Positions 36,533 through 49,310 of a DNA stretch of 64,000 nt are shown here, piece by piece; within the stretch, counting starts at the first letter, position 1, and every line of letters starts with the position of its first letter. This stretch comes from Margaritifera margaritifera (lineage: Eukaryota > Mollusca > Bivalvia > Unionida > Margaritiferidae), in NCBI GenBank assembly GCA_029931535.1, contig JAQPZY010001560.1, positions 3,224,001 through 3,288,000 on the forward strand. The letters are read 5' to 3'. Both the position numbers and the translations under genes were made by a program. A model generated the notes under the pieces. It made no database searches. It had not been told where the DNA came from and worked only from the letters and a program-made list of their open reading frames with translations.

Positions 36533-39500
36533 AGATCTAGGACGAGAGTAATATTAAAAATATATGATGATATGAAAAGGGAATATTAGTTGTCGGACAG
36601 ATCAGCTATAGAAGACCCACTTGGGCGTCTTGAATATGTATAACACTTTTGTCTTTTAGTAATGATTTCTTCGGCTGATAGCTTGGATTAAAATTTGGAT
36701 TATAATAATATATTATCGGGAGTAATGGCCCTTTTACATGTAACTAAACCCTACCCCACATCATATCCCCCACATCCCATCCCCTTGCAAAGGCCTCGTT
36801 TCACAAAAGAACATAAAGTAACAGTTATAGTAAAGTTACTAGTTGTAACATAACTTACCATAAATCTTAGTTAAAAGACTCTTTTTTGGCTATTTTTGTG
36901 AAACAAGGCCTTTTACTATCTCTTGGTAGGGTCAAGGTACTTGGATATGTTATTTGATTACCCATTGTATCGTGAAAGATCTGATCGTTTATTCGATCCA
37001 ATTCCTTTATTTTAAATTTTAAAATGATGATTTCCGTCAGTTTGATCTAGTCCACCCATTCTTTCGTTCGTATGTCTGTTCCAACTTCCATTCAAGAAAT
37101 TCACCCAGAATTTAGGTATTTATGTTCTCCGCTAATATTCAAGTGCTTTTTTGTAATTTGTAGACACGATTGCCACATGGTTTCATATCCCTAAGTGCAA
37201 TGATTTTTTCCAGACATATTACCATTTCTTTTTCAAATAGATTTGATTCTGCTTATGTCCGACTTTTTTTTTTTTTTTTGTTTGTTTTTTGTTTTTTTAT
37301 TGTTTTTTTTACCCGATGGATCATTCGAATAGACATCAGCAAGCAACAAAATAATATGTATATGTTGTTTAGCTTCTGGTCGCGAATTCGATATTCGAGC
37401 CAGCCAGGGTCAGCTGCTTCGGAGTGTCCTTTGCAAAAGGCACTTACCTACCATTTCTTCAGCTGATATAGCCAGTACTGTTTTAAAGTGCCATAAAAAC
37501 CAACTAACCTACAAAATATGCTCTAGAGAATTTTGTCTCCGGCTTAAAAGATGGCTTTAACACTACCCTATTAGTCTGCGACCGCTGATGAACAGCACAC
37601 ATTTAATAATTTTAATACATATGTTCAAAACAATACGTGTTTGCATCAGTAACATAGGAGCCCTTGCAGCTGCTTCTTGGGGGAGGCGGGCCAAGATTCC
37701 CATCAAACAACTTTTTTATTGCGAAGTGGGTCTCATAATTAAGTTTGCCGATGGGTGGGGGTAGCCAGAATTGCTTGCTACGCCACCGGTTTGCATTCAT
37801 CAATAACAATGAAATGCCAGACGAGGATTACACACGAACGATAGTCCCTTTGGTTATGAAAGTTTGAAGGTCAAATGTCAAGGTCATCCAGGCATGAGCA
37901 GCATTCACACTATTCATTAGCGGATTAGGGAATATAAAAAGTATTCTTATCACTCTAAGGTTAAAAATCTTAACGGTAAAGGACCTTGTAGTTATTAAAT
38001 AAATTTGTTATTTATGTGTAATAACAACTGTTGGCAAAGACCAATAGTAACGAAACATTGTAGCATTCATTTTATAACTAAGACTGGGGGTGTAAAATAT
38101 CAAATGAAGGCGCTCGAATGGGGACATGGTTGTATTTACCTCGAGATCTATTTTTCTCAAAATGTAACTAATGAAAACCCAGAGCCAAAACATGGGTCGC
38201 TGAAATTCCTGGTAAACGCAGCGTTACGCGCCGATCGGACAATCTGCCCGGGGGCAGATGGGACGTGATCCGAATAGGTTATATCATAAAGGGAGGTCTG
38301 CAAATACGGTTGGCTGTCTGATCTAACGGCGGGTCCAAATGTTTCATCCAATACGAAACAGAGTAAACACCACGACAGTTGAAGCAAAATTATCCCGGGT
38401 CTGAACTCTTCCTGTAAAATTGTCTTCTTATATTATAAAACTAAATAATATACTGAAGTAGGAGGATGAACGAAACGGTTTATACCGCAAATAATAGGTA
38501 GCTTCTAGTGGTTTTCATACACAAAGATAACAGTTAATCTATGAATATATAATATCCTTGCTTAACAAGTGAAAAGGTGCTAAAGCCGTTTTCATTCTTA
38601 GAAACCTTAGAAAAGTGGTGGTGAAGAGTACAATCGAAACCACACATATTCTGATTATGACTTTGTCTCCTTCTGCCGCCATTCTGTGACAAGTGAACGA
38701 AAGTAGTTCCGAATGTAGTTCTCAATGGCGTTAAATTACCCACGAGATTTCTTTCTCGACTTGACGGAACAGGCCGAGGATGTTCACATTGGAGGAGCCT
38801 AGTGATAGTTGACTGGCAATCGGAATGTCCTCGACTATTTCTGCGAGACATAAATATGCCTCAGATGTATGTCGGCGCAATAATTCACAGAAAAATCATA
38901 CATTTTGTTCGCTGGAAATTTCTCCGCCAAAAAAAAATCCAATCTATTCGGATTTGCTTGAATATTTCCACTATTGGATTGACTGTGGGATTGATTAACA
39001 GGTTACGAATGACAAAATAGTTTGATCATTCCTTACTTCTCGGTTGATCCTTGTTTCGTAAATATCCGAAGTGGTCCGAATGGCATCTATCGACATACAT
39101 TCGGGGTATGATCCGTAGGATTGACCTCGAAGTTGCGAATGATAATCGGAACATCATCGGCCTTTTGCATCAAGTCGAGAAAGAAACCTCGGATGTATTT
39201 CGTCGCCATTGAGAACTATATTCTGAACTACTTTCGTTCACATGGAACAACATGGCGGAGGAAAGAGACAAAGTCACAATCGGAACATATTCGGCCTTTG
39301 CTGTTGTAACATATGTAATGCACTTCGCCAGAGGCGGTTCTCCAAAACGCATCAAATTGATGCATATTCCTAAAGCTACTTCCCAGTTGTTTGTTTGTTT
39401 TTTTTTTTTGTTGTTTTTTTTTTTGTTTGTTTTTTTGCTGTTTCATTTTTCTTTTCTTTTTTTTGTAATCAAGTGAACGAATTATTTGGACTGCTCAGCC

Positions 39501-40089
39501 CTTCTTATGGACTAAGAGCTTGGAACCTTTCCTTCAGATCAATGAACCTTTTAACCAGTGAAACATTCTTTCGGACCACTGAATCTTGGAACAGTAAACT
39601 TCGGACTCCCACTCTTTCTTCTGTCTCTCCCTCTCCTCACTCCCTTCTCTCTATAGTCTCTCCCCCTCACCTATCCGTCTCCCCGATCTCTCTCTCCTCT
39701 CACTCCCCCTCTCTGTCGTGAAATCCCACTCCTCCTCTCTCCCCACTCTCTCTTAACTCACTCCCCTCTCTCTATCTCCACTCTTTCTCCCCACTCTCTC
39801 TCCCCTGTCACCCCCTCTCTCTCTCTCCTCCCTCTCTTTCTATCCTCGCTCACCCCTCTCTCTCTCCTCTCTCACCCCTCTCTCTCCTCTCACTCTCTTC
39901 TCTCCTCTCCTTTCTCTCACTCTCCTCTCTCTCTCTCTCTCTCTCTCCCCGGGCGCCCGAGTGGTCTAAGGCCTCGCCTTTATAGATCACTCACAACTCA
40001 CGTGAGTTCGAGTTTGGCTCGACGCTTCACGTGGGTAGTTGGTTCCTTCTCGGCTCTTCACGTATTAGCCATATTTATTTATAAAAAAA
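36533..40089 (+). repeat. Satellite copy U7 (3557 bp)
   Basis: Full copy. Its first T-rich tract has the private form TTTATTGTTTTTTTTACCCG near 37,297-37,315. Confidence 0.95.
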
Positions 40090-43000
40090 AGATCTAGGAC
40101 GAGAGTAATATTAAAAATATATGATGATATGAAAAGGGAATATTAGTTGTCGGGCAGATCAGCTATAGAAGACCCACTTGGGCGTCTTGAATATGTATAA
40201 CACTTTTGTCTTTTAGTAATGATTTCTTCGGCTGATAGCTTGGATTAAAATTTGGATTATAATAATATATTATCGGGAGTAATGGCCCTTTTACATGTAA
40301 CTAAACCCTACCCCACATCATATCCCCCACATCCCATCCCCTTGCAAAGGCCTCGTTTCACAAAAGAACATAAAGTAACAGTTATAGTAAAGTTACTAGT
40401 TGTAACATAACTTACCATAAATCTTAGTTAAAAGACTCTTTTTTGGCTATTTTTGTGAAACAAGGCCTTTTACTATCTCTTGGTAGGGTCAAGGTACTTG
40501 GATATGTTATTTGATTACCCATTGTATCGTGAAAGATCTGATCGTTTATTCGATCCAATTCCTTTATTTTAAATTTTAAAATGATGATTTCCGTCAGTTT
40601 GATCTAGTCCACCCATTCTTTCGTTCGTATGTCTGTTCCAACTTCCATTCAAGAAATTCACCCAGAATTTAGGTATTTATGTTCTCCGCTAATATTCAAG
40701 TGCTTTTTTGTAATTTGTAGACACGATTGCCACATGGTTTCATATCCCTAAGTGAAATGATTTTTTTCCAGACATATTACCATTTCTTTTTCAAATAGAT
40801 TCGATTCTGCTTATGTGCGAGTTTTTTTTTTTTTTTTTTTTTGTTTTGTTTTTTTTCTTCTTTTTTTTTCCGCATGGATCATGCGAATAGACATCAGAAA
40901 GCAACAAAATAATATGTATATGTTGTTTAGCTTCTGGTCGCGGATTCGATATTCGAGCCAGCCAGGGTCAGCTGCTTCGGAGTGTCCTTTGCAAAAGGCA
41001 CTTACCTACCATTTCTTCAGCTGATATAGCCAGTACTGTTTTAAAGTGCCATAAAAACCAACTAACCTACAAAATATGCTCTAGAGAATTTTGTCTCCGG
41101 CTTAAAAGATGGCTTTAACACTACCCTATTAGTCTGCGACCGCTGATGAACAGCACACATTTAATAATTTTAATACATATGTTCAAAACAATACGTGTTT
41201 GCATCAGTAACATAGGAGCCCTTGCAGCTGCTTCTTGGGGGAGGCGGGCCAAGATTCCCATCAAACAACTTTTTTATTGCGAAGTGGGTCTCATAATTAA
41301 GTTTGCCGATGGGTGGGGGTAGCCAGAATTGCTTGCTACGCCACCGGTTTGCATTCATCAATAACAATGAAATGCCAGACGAGGATTACACACGAACGAT
41401 AGTCCCTTTGGTTATGAAAGTTTGAAGGTCAAATGTCAAGGTCATCCAGGCATGAGCAGCATTCACACTATTCATTAGCGGATTAGGGAATATAAAAAGT
41501 ATTCTTATCACTCTAAGGTTAAAAATCTTAACGGTAAAGGACCTTGTAGTTATTAAATAAATTTGTTATTTATGTGTAATAACAACTGTTGGCAAAGACC
41601 AATAGTAACGAAACATTGTAGCATTCATTTTATAACTAAGACTGGGGGTGTAAAATATCAAATGAAGGCGCTCGAATGGGGACATGGTTGTATTTACCTC
41701 GAGATCTATTTTTCTCAAAATGTAACTAATGAAAACCCAGAGCCAAAACATGGGTCGCTGAAATTCCTGGTAAACGCAGCGTTACGCGCCGATCGGACAA
41801 TCTGCCCGGGGGCAGATGGGACGTGATCCGAATAGGTTATATCATAAAGGGAGGTCTGCAAATACGGTTGGCTGTCTGATCTAACGGCGGGTCCAAATGT
41901 TTCATCCAATACGAAACAGAGTAAACACCACGACAGTTGAAGCAAAATTATCCCGGGTCTGAACTCTTCCTGTAAAATTGTCTTCTTATATTATAAAACT
42001 AAATAATATACTGAAGTAGGAGGATGAACGAAACGGTTTATACCGCAAATAATAGGTAGCTTCTAGTGGTTTTCATACACAAAGATAACAGTTAATCTAT
42101 GAATATATAATATCCTTGCTTAACAAGTGAAAAGGTGCTAAAGCCGTTTTCATTCTTAGAAACCTTAGAAAAGTGGTGGTGAAGAGTACAATCGAAACCA
42201 CACATATTCTGATTATGACTTTGTCTCCTTCTGCCGCCATTCTGTGACAAGTGAACGAAAGTAGTTCCGAATGTAGTTCTCAATGGCGTTAAATTACCCA
42301 CGAGATTTCTTTCTCGACTTGACGGAACAGGCCGAGGATGTTCACATTGGAGGAGCCTAGTGATAGTTGACTGGCAATCGGAATGTCCTCGACTATTTCT
42401 GCGAGACATAAATATGCCTCAGATGTATGTCGGCGCAATAATTCACAGAAAAATCATACATTTTGTTCGCTGGAAATTTCTCCGCCAAAAAAAAATCCAA
42501 TCTATTCGGATTTGCTTGAATATTTCCACTATTGGATTGACTGTGGGATTGATTAACAGGTTACGAATGACAAAATAGTTTGATCATTCCTTACTTCTCG
42601 GTTGATCCTTGTTTCGTAAATATCCGAAGTGGTCCGAATGGCATCTATCGACATACATTCGGGGTATGATCCGTAGGATTGACCTCGAAGTTGCGAATGA
42701 TAATCGGAACATCATCGGCCTTTTGCATCAAGTCGAGAAAGAAACCTCGGATGTATTTCGTCGCCATTGAGAACTATATTCTGAACTACTTTCGTTCACA
42801 TGGAACAACATGGCGGAGGAAAGAGACAAAGTCACAATCGGAACATATTCGGCCTTTGCTGTTGTAACATATGTAATGCACTTCGCCAGAGGCGGTTCTC
42901 CAAAACGCATCAAATTGATGCATATTCCTAAAGCTACTTCCCAGTTGTTTGTTTGTTGTTTTTTTTTTGTTGTTGTTTTTTTGTTTGTTTTTTTGCTGTT

Positions 43001-43645
43001 TCATTTTTCTTTTCTTTTTTTTGTAATCAAGTGAACGAATTATTTGGACTGCTCAGCCCTTCTTATGGACTAAGAGCTTGGAACCTTTCCTTCAGATCAA
43101 TGAACCTTTTAACCAGTGAAACATTCTTTCGGACCACTGAATCTTGGAACAGTAAACTTCGGACTCCCACTCTTTCTTCTGTCTCTCCCTCTCCTCACTC
43201 CCTTCTCTCTATAGTCTCTCCCCCTCACCTATCCGTCTCCCCGATCTCTCTCTCCTCTCACTCCCCCTCTCTGTCGTGAAATCCCACTCCTCCTCTCTCC
43301 CCACTCTCTCTTAACTCACTCCCCTCTCTCTATCTCCACTCTTTCTCCCCACTCTCTCTCCCCTGTCACCCCCTCTCTCTCTCTCCTCCCTCTCTTTCTA
43401 TCCTCGCTCAACCATCTCTCTCTCCTCTCTCACCCCTCTCTCTCTCCTCTCACTCTCTTCTCTCCTCTCCTTTCTCTCACTCTCCTCTCTCTCTCTCTCT
43501 CTCCCCGGGCGCCCGAGTGGTCTAAGGCCTCGCCTTTATAGATCACTCACAACTCACGTGAGTTCGAGTTTGGCTCGACGCTTCACGTGGGTAGTTGGTT
43601 CCTTCTCGGCTCTTCACGTATTAGCCATATTTATTTATAAAAAAA
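40090..43645 (+). repeat. Satellite copy U8 (3556 bp)
   Basis: Full copy. Around 40,755-40,905 it has GTGCGAG, GCGGATTCG and other variants otherwise seen in U2. This suggests gene conversion or exchange between distant copies. Confidence 0.95.
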
Positions 43646-46600
43646 AGATCTAGGACGAGAGTAATATTAAAAATATATGATGATATGAAAAGGGAATATT
43701 AGTTGTCGGGCAGATCAGCTATAGAAGACCCACTTGGGCGTCTTGAATATGTATAACACTTTTGTCTTTTAGTAATGATTTCTTCGGCTGATAGCTTGGA
43801 TTAAAATTTGGATTATAATAATATATTATCGGGAGTAATGGCCCTTTTACATGTAACTAAACCCTACCCCACATCATATCCCCCACATCCCATCCCCTTG
43901 CAAAGGCCTCGTTTCACAAAAGAACATAAAGTAACAGTTATAGTAAAGTTACTAGTTGTAACATAACTTACCATAAATCTTAGTTAAAAGACTCTTTTTT
44001 GGCTATTTTTGTGAAACAAGGCCTTTTACTATCTCTTGGTAGGGTCAAGGTACTTGGATATGTTATTTGATTACCCATTGTATCGTGAAAGATCTGATCG
44101 TTTATTCGATCCAATTCCTTTATTTTAAATTTTAAAATGATGATTTCCGTCAGTTTGATCTAGTCCACCCATTCTTTCGTTCGTATGTCTGTTCCAACTT
44201 CCATTCAAGAAATTCACCCAGAATTTAGGTATTTATGTTCTCCGCTAATATTCAAGTGCTTTTTTGTAATTTGTAGACACGATTGCCACATGGTTTCATA
44301 TCCCTAAGTGCAATGATTTTTTCCAGACATATTACCATTTCTTTTTCAAATAGATTTGATTCTGCTTATGTCCGACTTTTTTTTTTTTTTTTTGTTTGTT
44401 TTTTGTTTTTTTTCTTCTTTTTTTTTCCCCGATGGATCATTCGAATAGACATCAGCAAGCAACAAAATAATATGTATATGTTGTTTAGCTTCTGGTCGCG
44501 AATTCGATATTCGAGCCAGCCAGGGTCAGCTGCTTCGGAGTGTCCTTTGCAAAAGGCACTTACCTACCATTTCTTCAGCTGATATAGCCAGTACTGTTTT
44601 AAAGTGCCATAAAAACCAACTAACCTACAAAATATGCTCTAGAGAATTTTGTCTCCGGCTTAAAAGATGGCTTTAACACTACCCTATTAGTCTGCGACCG
44701 CTGATGAACAGCACACATTTAATAATTTTAATACATATGTTCAAAACAATACGTGTTTGCATCAGTAACATAGGAGCCCTTGCAGCTGCTTCTTGGGGGA
44801 GGCGGGCCAAGATTCCCATCAAACAACTTTTTTATTGCGAAGTGGGTCTCATAATTAAGTTTGCCGATGGGTGGGGGTAGCCAGAATTGCTTGCTACGCC
44901 ACCGGTTTGCATTCATCAATAACAATGAAATGCCAGACGAGGATTACACACGAACGATAGTCCCTTTGGTTATGAAAGTTTGAAGGTCAAATGTCAAGGT
45001 CATCCAGGCATGAGCAGCATTCACACTATTCATTAGCGGATTAGGGAATATAAAAAGTATTCTTATCACTCTAAGGTTAAAAATCTTAACGGTAAAGGAC
45101 CTTGTAGTTATTAAATAAATTTGTTATTTATGTGTAATAACAACTGTTGGCAAAGACCAATAGTAACGAAACATTGTAGCATTCATTTTATAACTAAGAC
45201 TGGGGGTGTAAAATATCAAATGAAGGCGCTCGAATGGGGACATGGTTGTATTTACCTCGAGATCTATTTTTCTCAAAATGTAACTAATGAAAACCCAGAG
45301 CCAAAACATGGGTCGCTGAAATTCCTGGTAAACGCAGTGTTACGCGCCGATCGGACAATCTGCCCGGGGGCAGATGGGACGTGATCCGAATAGGTTATAT
45401 CATAAAGGGAGGTCTGCAAATACGGTTGGCTGTCTGATCTAACGGCGGGTCCAAATGTTTCATCCAATACGAAACAGAGTAAACACCACGACAGTTGAAG
45501 CAAAATTATCCTGGGTCTGAACTCTTCCTGTAAAATTGTCTTCTTATATTATAAAACTAAATAATATACTGAAGTAGGAGGATGAACGAAACGGTTTATA
45601 CCGCAAATAATAGGTAGCTTCTAGTGGTTTTCATACACAAAGATAACAGTTAATCTATGAATATATAATATCCTTGCTTAACAAGTGAAAAGGTGCCAAA
45701 GCCGTTTTCATTCTTAGAAACCTTAGAAAAGTGGTGGTGAAGAGTACAATCGAAACCACACATATTCTGATTATGACTTTGTCTCCTTCTGCCGCCATTC
45801 TGTGACAAGTGAACGAAAGTAGTTCCGAATGTAGTTCTCAATGGCGTTAAATTACCCACGAGATTTCTTTCTCGACTTGACGGAACAGGCCGAGGATGTT
45901 CACATTGGAGGAGCCTAGTGATAGTTGACTGGCAATCGGAATGTCCTCGACTATTTCTGCGAGACATAAATATGCCTCAGATGTATGTCGGCGCAATAAT
46001 TCACAGAAAAATCATACATTTTGTTCGCTGGAAATTTCTCCGCCAAAAAAAAATCCAATCTATTCGGATTTGCTTGAATATTTCCACTATTGGATTGACT
46101 GTGGGATTGATTAACAGGTTACGAATGACAAAATAGTTTGATCATTCCTTACTTCTCGGTTTATCATTGTTTCGTAAATATCCGAAGTGGTCCGAATGGC
46201 ATCTATCGACATACATTCGGGGTATGATCCGTAGGATTGACCTCGAAGTTGCGAATGATAATCGGAACATCATCGGCCTTTTGCATCAAGTCGAGAAAGA
46301 AACCTCGGATGTATTTCGTCGCCATTGAGAACTATATTCTGAACTACTTTCGTTCACATGGAACAACATGGCGGAGGAAAGAGACAAAGTCACAATCGGA
46401 ACATATTCGGCCTTTGCTGTTGTAACATATGTAATGCACTTCGCCAGAGGCGGTTCTCCAAAACGCATCAAATTGATGCATATTCCTAAAGCTACTTCCC
46501 AGTTGTTTGTTTTTTTTTTTGTTGTTTTTTTTTTTGTTTGTTTTTTGGCTGTTTCATTTTTGTTTTCTTTTTTTTGTAATCAAGTAAACGAATTATTTGG

Positions 46601-47038
46601 ACTGCTCAGCCCTTCTTATGGACTAAGAGCTTGGAACCTTTCCTTCAGATCAATGAACCTTTTAACCAGTGAAACATTCTTTCGGACCACTGAATCTTGG
46701 AACAGTAAACTTCGGACTCCCACTCTTTCTTCTGTCTCTCCCTCTCCTCACTCCCTTCTCTCTATAGTCTCTCCCCCTCATCTATCTGTCTCCCCGATCT
46801 CTCTCTCCTCTCACTCCCCCTCTCTGTCGTGAAATCCCACTCCTCCTCTCTCCCCTCTATCTCCACTCTCTCTTAACTCACTCCCCTCTCTCTATCTCCA
46901 CTCTTTCTCCCCACTCTCTCTCCCCTGTCACCAGCTCTCTCTCTCTCACCTCTCCCTCTCCCTCTCCCTCGTCTCTCACACCCCTCTCTTTCTATCCTCG
47001 CTCACCCCTCTCTCTATCTCTCTCTCTCCTCTCTCTCT
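43646..47038 (+). repeat. Satellite copy U9, truncated last direct copy
   Basis: Follows the unit until the CT-rich tract and stops there at about 47,038, where an inverted fragment begins. It carries variants shared with U2 (AACGCAGTGTTACGCG) and private ones (GAAAAGGTGCCAAAGCCG, GTTTATCATTG). Confidence 0.93.
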
Positions 47039-47194
47039 GATTTGTGAGTGATCTATAAAGGCGAGGCCTTAGACCACTCGGGCGCCCGGGGAGAGAGAGA
47101 GAGAGAGAGGAGAGTGAGAGAGAGGAGAGAGAGAGAGGAGAGAGAGATGGGCTGAGCACTCCAAATAATTCGTTCACTTGATTACAAAAAAAAA
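47039..47194 (-). repeat. Inverted satellite fragment closing the array
   Basis: On the minus strand this reads the unit from ATCAAGTGAACGAATTATTT, through a shortened CT tract, to CCCGGGCGCCCGAGTGGTCT and GATCACTCACAA. A part between GCTCAGCCC and the CT tract is deleted. The array thus ends in a head-to-head joint inside CT/GA-rich DNA. The 75-residue open frame across it is a repeat artefact. Confidence 0.85.
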
Positions 47195-47615
47195 CCAATA
47201 TAAAAATTGGGCCAATCAAAATGATTCTTTCACAAGAGTTCGGCAGAGGGTGTTTTCAATCAAGTCCGCATGTAATTTTTTTTTGGGGGGTGGTTTTTTT
47301 TGGTTAAATATTTTTTGTTTATTTTTTCTAGCCATGCAGAAAATCGGAATGATATGCTAACAATTGTAATGCTATCCTATTATTATGTGCCTGGAAACTA
47401 TTCATTCTTTACATTTTTGGGGAACCATGTTTCAATGCATTCATTGAAAACGTATTATCTTTAGATTATATTTGTACTTGATGTTAATAAATATGTAGTT
47501 AATGTACGTATCGTTTTGGTGGGAATTTAACTCGCACTTTGGCCATGTTTCTTCTTTTGCGTTATCTAAGTATTAGAAGGAAGTACGGCAAGATCAAATG
47601 TATTTCTTTTAAAGA
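47195..47615. other. Unannotated interval between array and H2B
   Basis: AT-rich unique-looking sequence with a T/G-rich patch at 47,275-47,330. No gene seen. Confidence 0.5.
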
Positions 47616-47624
47616 GATATAGAT

Positions 47625-47640
47625 GGCCCTGAAAAGGGCC
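47625..47640 (-). terminator. Histone mRNA 3' stem-loop of H2B
   Basis: On the minus strand: GGCCCT-TTTC-AGGGCC, a 6-bp stem with a 4-base loop, preceded by AAAAAC. This is the standard replication-dependent histone 3' element bound by SLBP. It begins 27 nt after the H2B stop codon. A purine-rich TTAAAAGAAAT, a candidate histone downstream element for U7 snRNP, follows about 12 nt later. Confidence 0.95.
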
Positions 47641-47667
47641 GTTTTTTATGCTAAACTGTACACAGGT

Positions 47668-48051
47668 TTAACTATTGCTGCTAGTATATTTGGTTACAGC
47701 CTTGGTTCCTTCGCTAACAGCGTGTTTTGCCAGTTCCCCTGGCAAGATGAGACGGACAGAAGTCTGGATTTCTCGGCTGGTAATGGTAGATCGTTTGTTG
47801 TAATTGGCTAGTCTGGATGCTTCCGCGGCGATTCTCTCAAAGACATCGTTCACAAAGCTGTTCATTATAGACATAGCCTTGCTGGAGATGCCAGTGTCTG
47901 GATGCACCTGCTTCAAAACTTTGTAGATGTATATGCCATACGATTCCCTTCGCCTCTTCCTCTTCTTCTTCTTATCCCCAGATCGCTGGGGTGTAGTCTT
48001 AGTAATGGCCTTCTTTGCACCTTTGCTCCTCGCAGCTTGCTTTGGAGACAT
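47668..48051 (-). CDS. Histone H2B
   Basis: Intronless 127-residue core histone that pairs with H2A in the nucleosome. A Lys/Arg-rich tail (residues 1-36, with a [10 protein letters not shown] patch) precedes the histone fold, with [40 protein letters not shown] and the C-terminal helix [20 protein letters not shown]. The C-terminal Lys that is ubiquitinated in H2B (AVTKYTSS) is present. It departs from typical animal H2B at some conserved places: GIYIYK, ANYNKRS for [15 protein letters not shown] for AVRLLLPG, and an extra NS end after TSS. The start is the only Met giving a full tail, 13 nt after a T-run. It stands alone, without H2A, H3, H4 or H1 in view. A histone 3' stem-loop and a dyad-rich promoter flank it. 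Expressed variant and mildly decayed copy are both possible; the frame is intact. Confidence 0.96.
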   Translation of the reverse strand: MSPKQAARSKGAKKAITKTTPQRSGDKKKKRKRRRESYGIYIYKVLKQVHPDTGISSKAMSIMNSFVNDVFERIAAEASRLANYNKRSTITSREIQTSVRLILPGELAKHAVSEGTKAVTKYTSSNS

Positions 48052-48097
48052 TGTACGTTTACAAAAAAAGTCTACTTACTTACTTATTTGAATTATA

Positions 48098-48128
48098 CTC
48101 GCGTGCGACCAATCTGGTCATGTGCGAG
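48098..48128 (-). promoter_or_regulatory. Nested hairpin P1 in the H2B promoter
   Basis: Outer arms CTCGC/GCGAG and inner arms GACCA-ATC-TGGTC form a two-stem palindrome ending about 47 bp upstream of the H2B start codon. The minus strand contains ATTGG, an inverted CCAAT box, within the inner stem. Directly 3' on the minus strand is TATAATTCAAAT, a TATA-like box. Homologous hairpins with changed but still paired bases occur at 56,975, 58,821 and 60,785. Confidence 0.75.
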
Positions 48129-48136
48129 GAGTTAAT

Positions 48137-48323
48137 GTGCGCACAGCGCACTATTTAATTTGCCCCCACACTGTTGCGGTAGCATCAGTGTCGGGTTCGT
48201 CAAGTGGTTAAAACAGAGCTGTAAAAACCGCTTGCGCTTTACTGCATGCACAGCATGCTATTTAATTAATCGGCGTGGGGGTGCGTATCACCCTCACGCC
48301 ATTTTATTGTGTGCCCAGCACAC
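48137..48323. promoter_or_regulatory. Three 3-base-loop dyads upstream of H2B
   Basis: GTGCGC-ACA-GCGCAC (48,137-48,151), GCATGC-ACA-GCATGC (48,244-48,258) and GTGTGC-CCA-GCACAC (48,309-48,323). Each has a perfect 6-bp stem and a 3-base loop; the first two are followed by CTATTTAATT-like A/T boxes. The 91- and 77-residue plus-strand open frames here are not convincing genes. Confidence 0.7.
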
Positions 48324-48630
48324 TGTCTGTTGCGTTTTTTTGTTGTCAGGTCGTGGAAAAGGCGGGGTCGGGATCGGCCAGAGAGGAGCTTCTGCGTCAC
48401 ATGGTGATGTCTGTGGTCCAGGGTGTGATATTTAAATTGTATTGAAATAATGAAGGCGTCTTGCACGTGTAGCTATTTTATTTTGAAAAATTTTATTTTT
48501 AAATTTTTAATGAACTCTGTATGATTGGCTGATTGGTACCGTGGTGAAGTGGGTTAAGTCCAAGGAGCTTTGTCTTATGCTTGATCATATGCAAGTCGTT
48601 GTGTTGCTGTTGTAAGTAATTGTTGCCACT

Positions 48631-48956
48631 TTGTGCGGCTGGGCCTGATGGCTTTGGGTTTTAAGCCACCTTATATTATCTAAGGGTTGTGGGTCAAGGT
48701 TTCAAGTTTCTTGTTGGCAATTGCATTTGTTGCCCTTTTATTTGGAAAAAGGGTTTATGGTGTAGATTATGTACCGCTTTGTGCAGTGGGCCCCTGATGG
48801 TTTGGACTTATGACCACCTTATATTCTTAGGTTCGTTTTGGGGCCAGTGTGCGGGTCCTATTAGGTAGTTTCAGTGGGTCTGGGGTAAAGCATGAACTAT
48901 ATACCGCATTGTGCAGTCGGCCCCTGATGGTTTGGACATGTGACCACCTTATATTC
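48631..48956 (-). repeat. Three tandem covarying-hairpin modules (LINE 3' border)
   Basis: Modules at 48,631-48,676, 48,779-48,826 and 48,909-48,956 share TTGTGC(G/A)G..GGGCC..TGATGG on the left and CCACCTTATATT on the right (plus-strand reading). Between them are short inverted arms: GGCTT/AAGCC in the first, TGGT/ACCA in the others. Four further modules lie at 61,368-61,810 beside the second LINE region. Probably the LINE 3' UTR, but they also sit just 5' of the H2B and gene C promoters. Confidence 0.7.
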
Positions 48957-49310
48957 TTAGGTTCAATTTGGGCCAGTGTGAGGGTCCTATTATTGTTTCA
49001 TTTGTGAGTTGTTCTGATACTCCTTGGACTGTTTTCCGAATATCGGTACCAGTGTGGTGTTAGAGAGAGTGTGTAGCAAAAGAAGAGTATACAGTCGTGC
49101 ATGTATTAATTAAAAAAGAAAACAATTTTTTTTTTTTTTTTTTTTTTTTTAAAAATAAAAATGAAAATTCATTCATTCATCCATTCATTCATTCATCCAT
49201 TCTTTTCCTTCCTTCCGTTAGTGGTCATGCATGGGGGATGGTTATGATTGTTTGACGAATACAAACTTGGTTTGTTTGTTATTAATGTTTGTCATATTTT
49301 CAAATTCTTG

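Noticed and set aside
12046..47038. Regular direct repeats as a CRISPR-like or rDNA array
   Set aside because: Units are 3.5 kb of AT-rich sequence with no spacer pattern and no rRNA core motifs; this is satellite DNA in a eukaryote.
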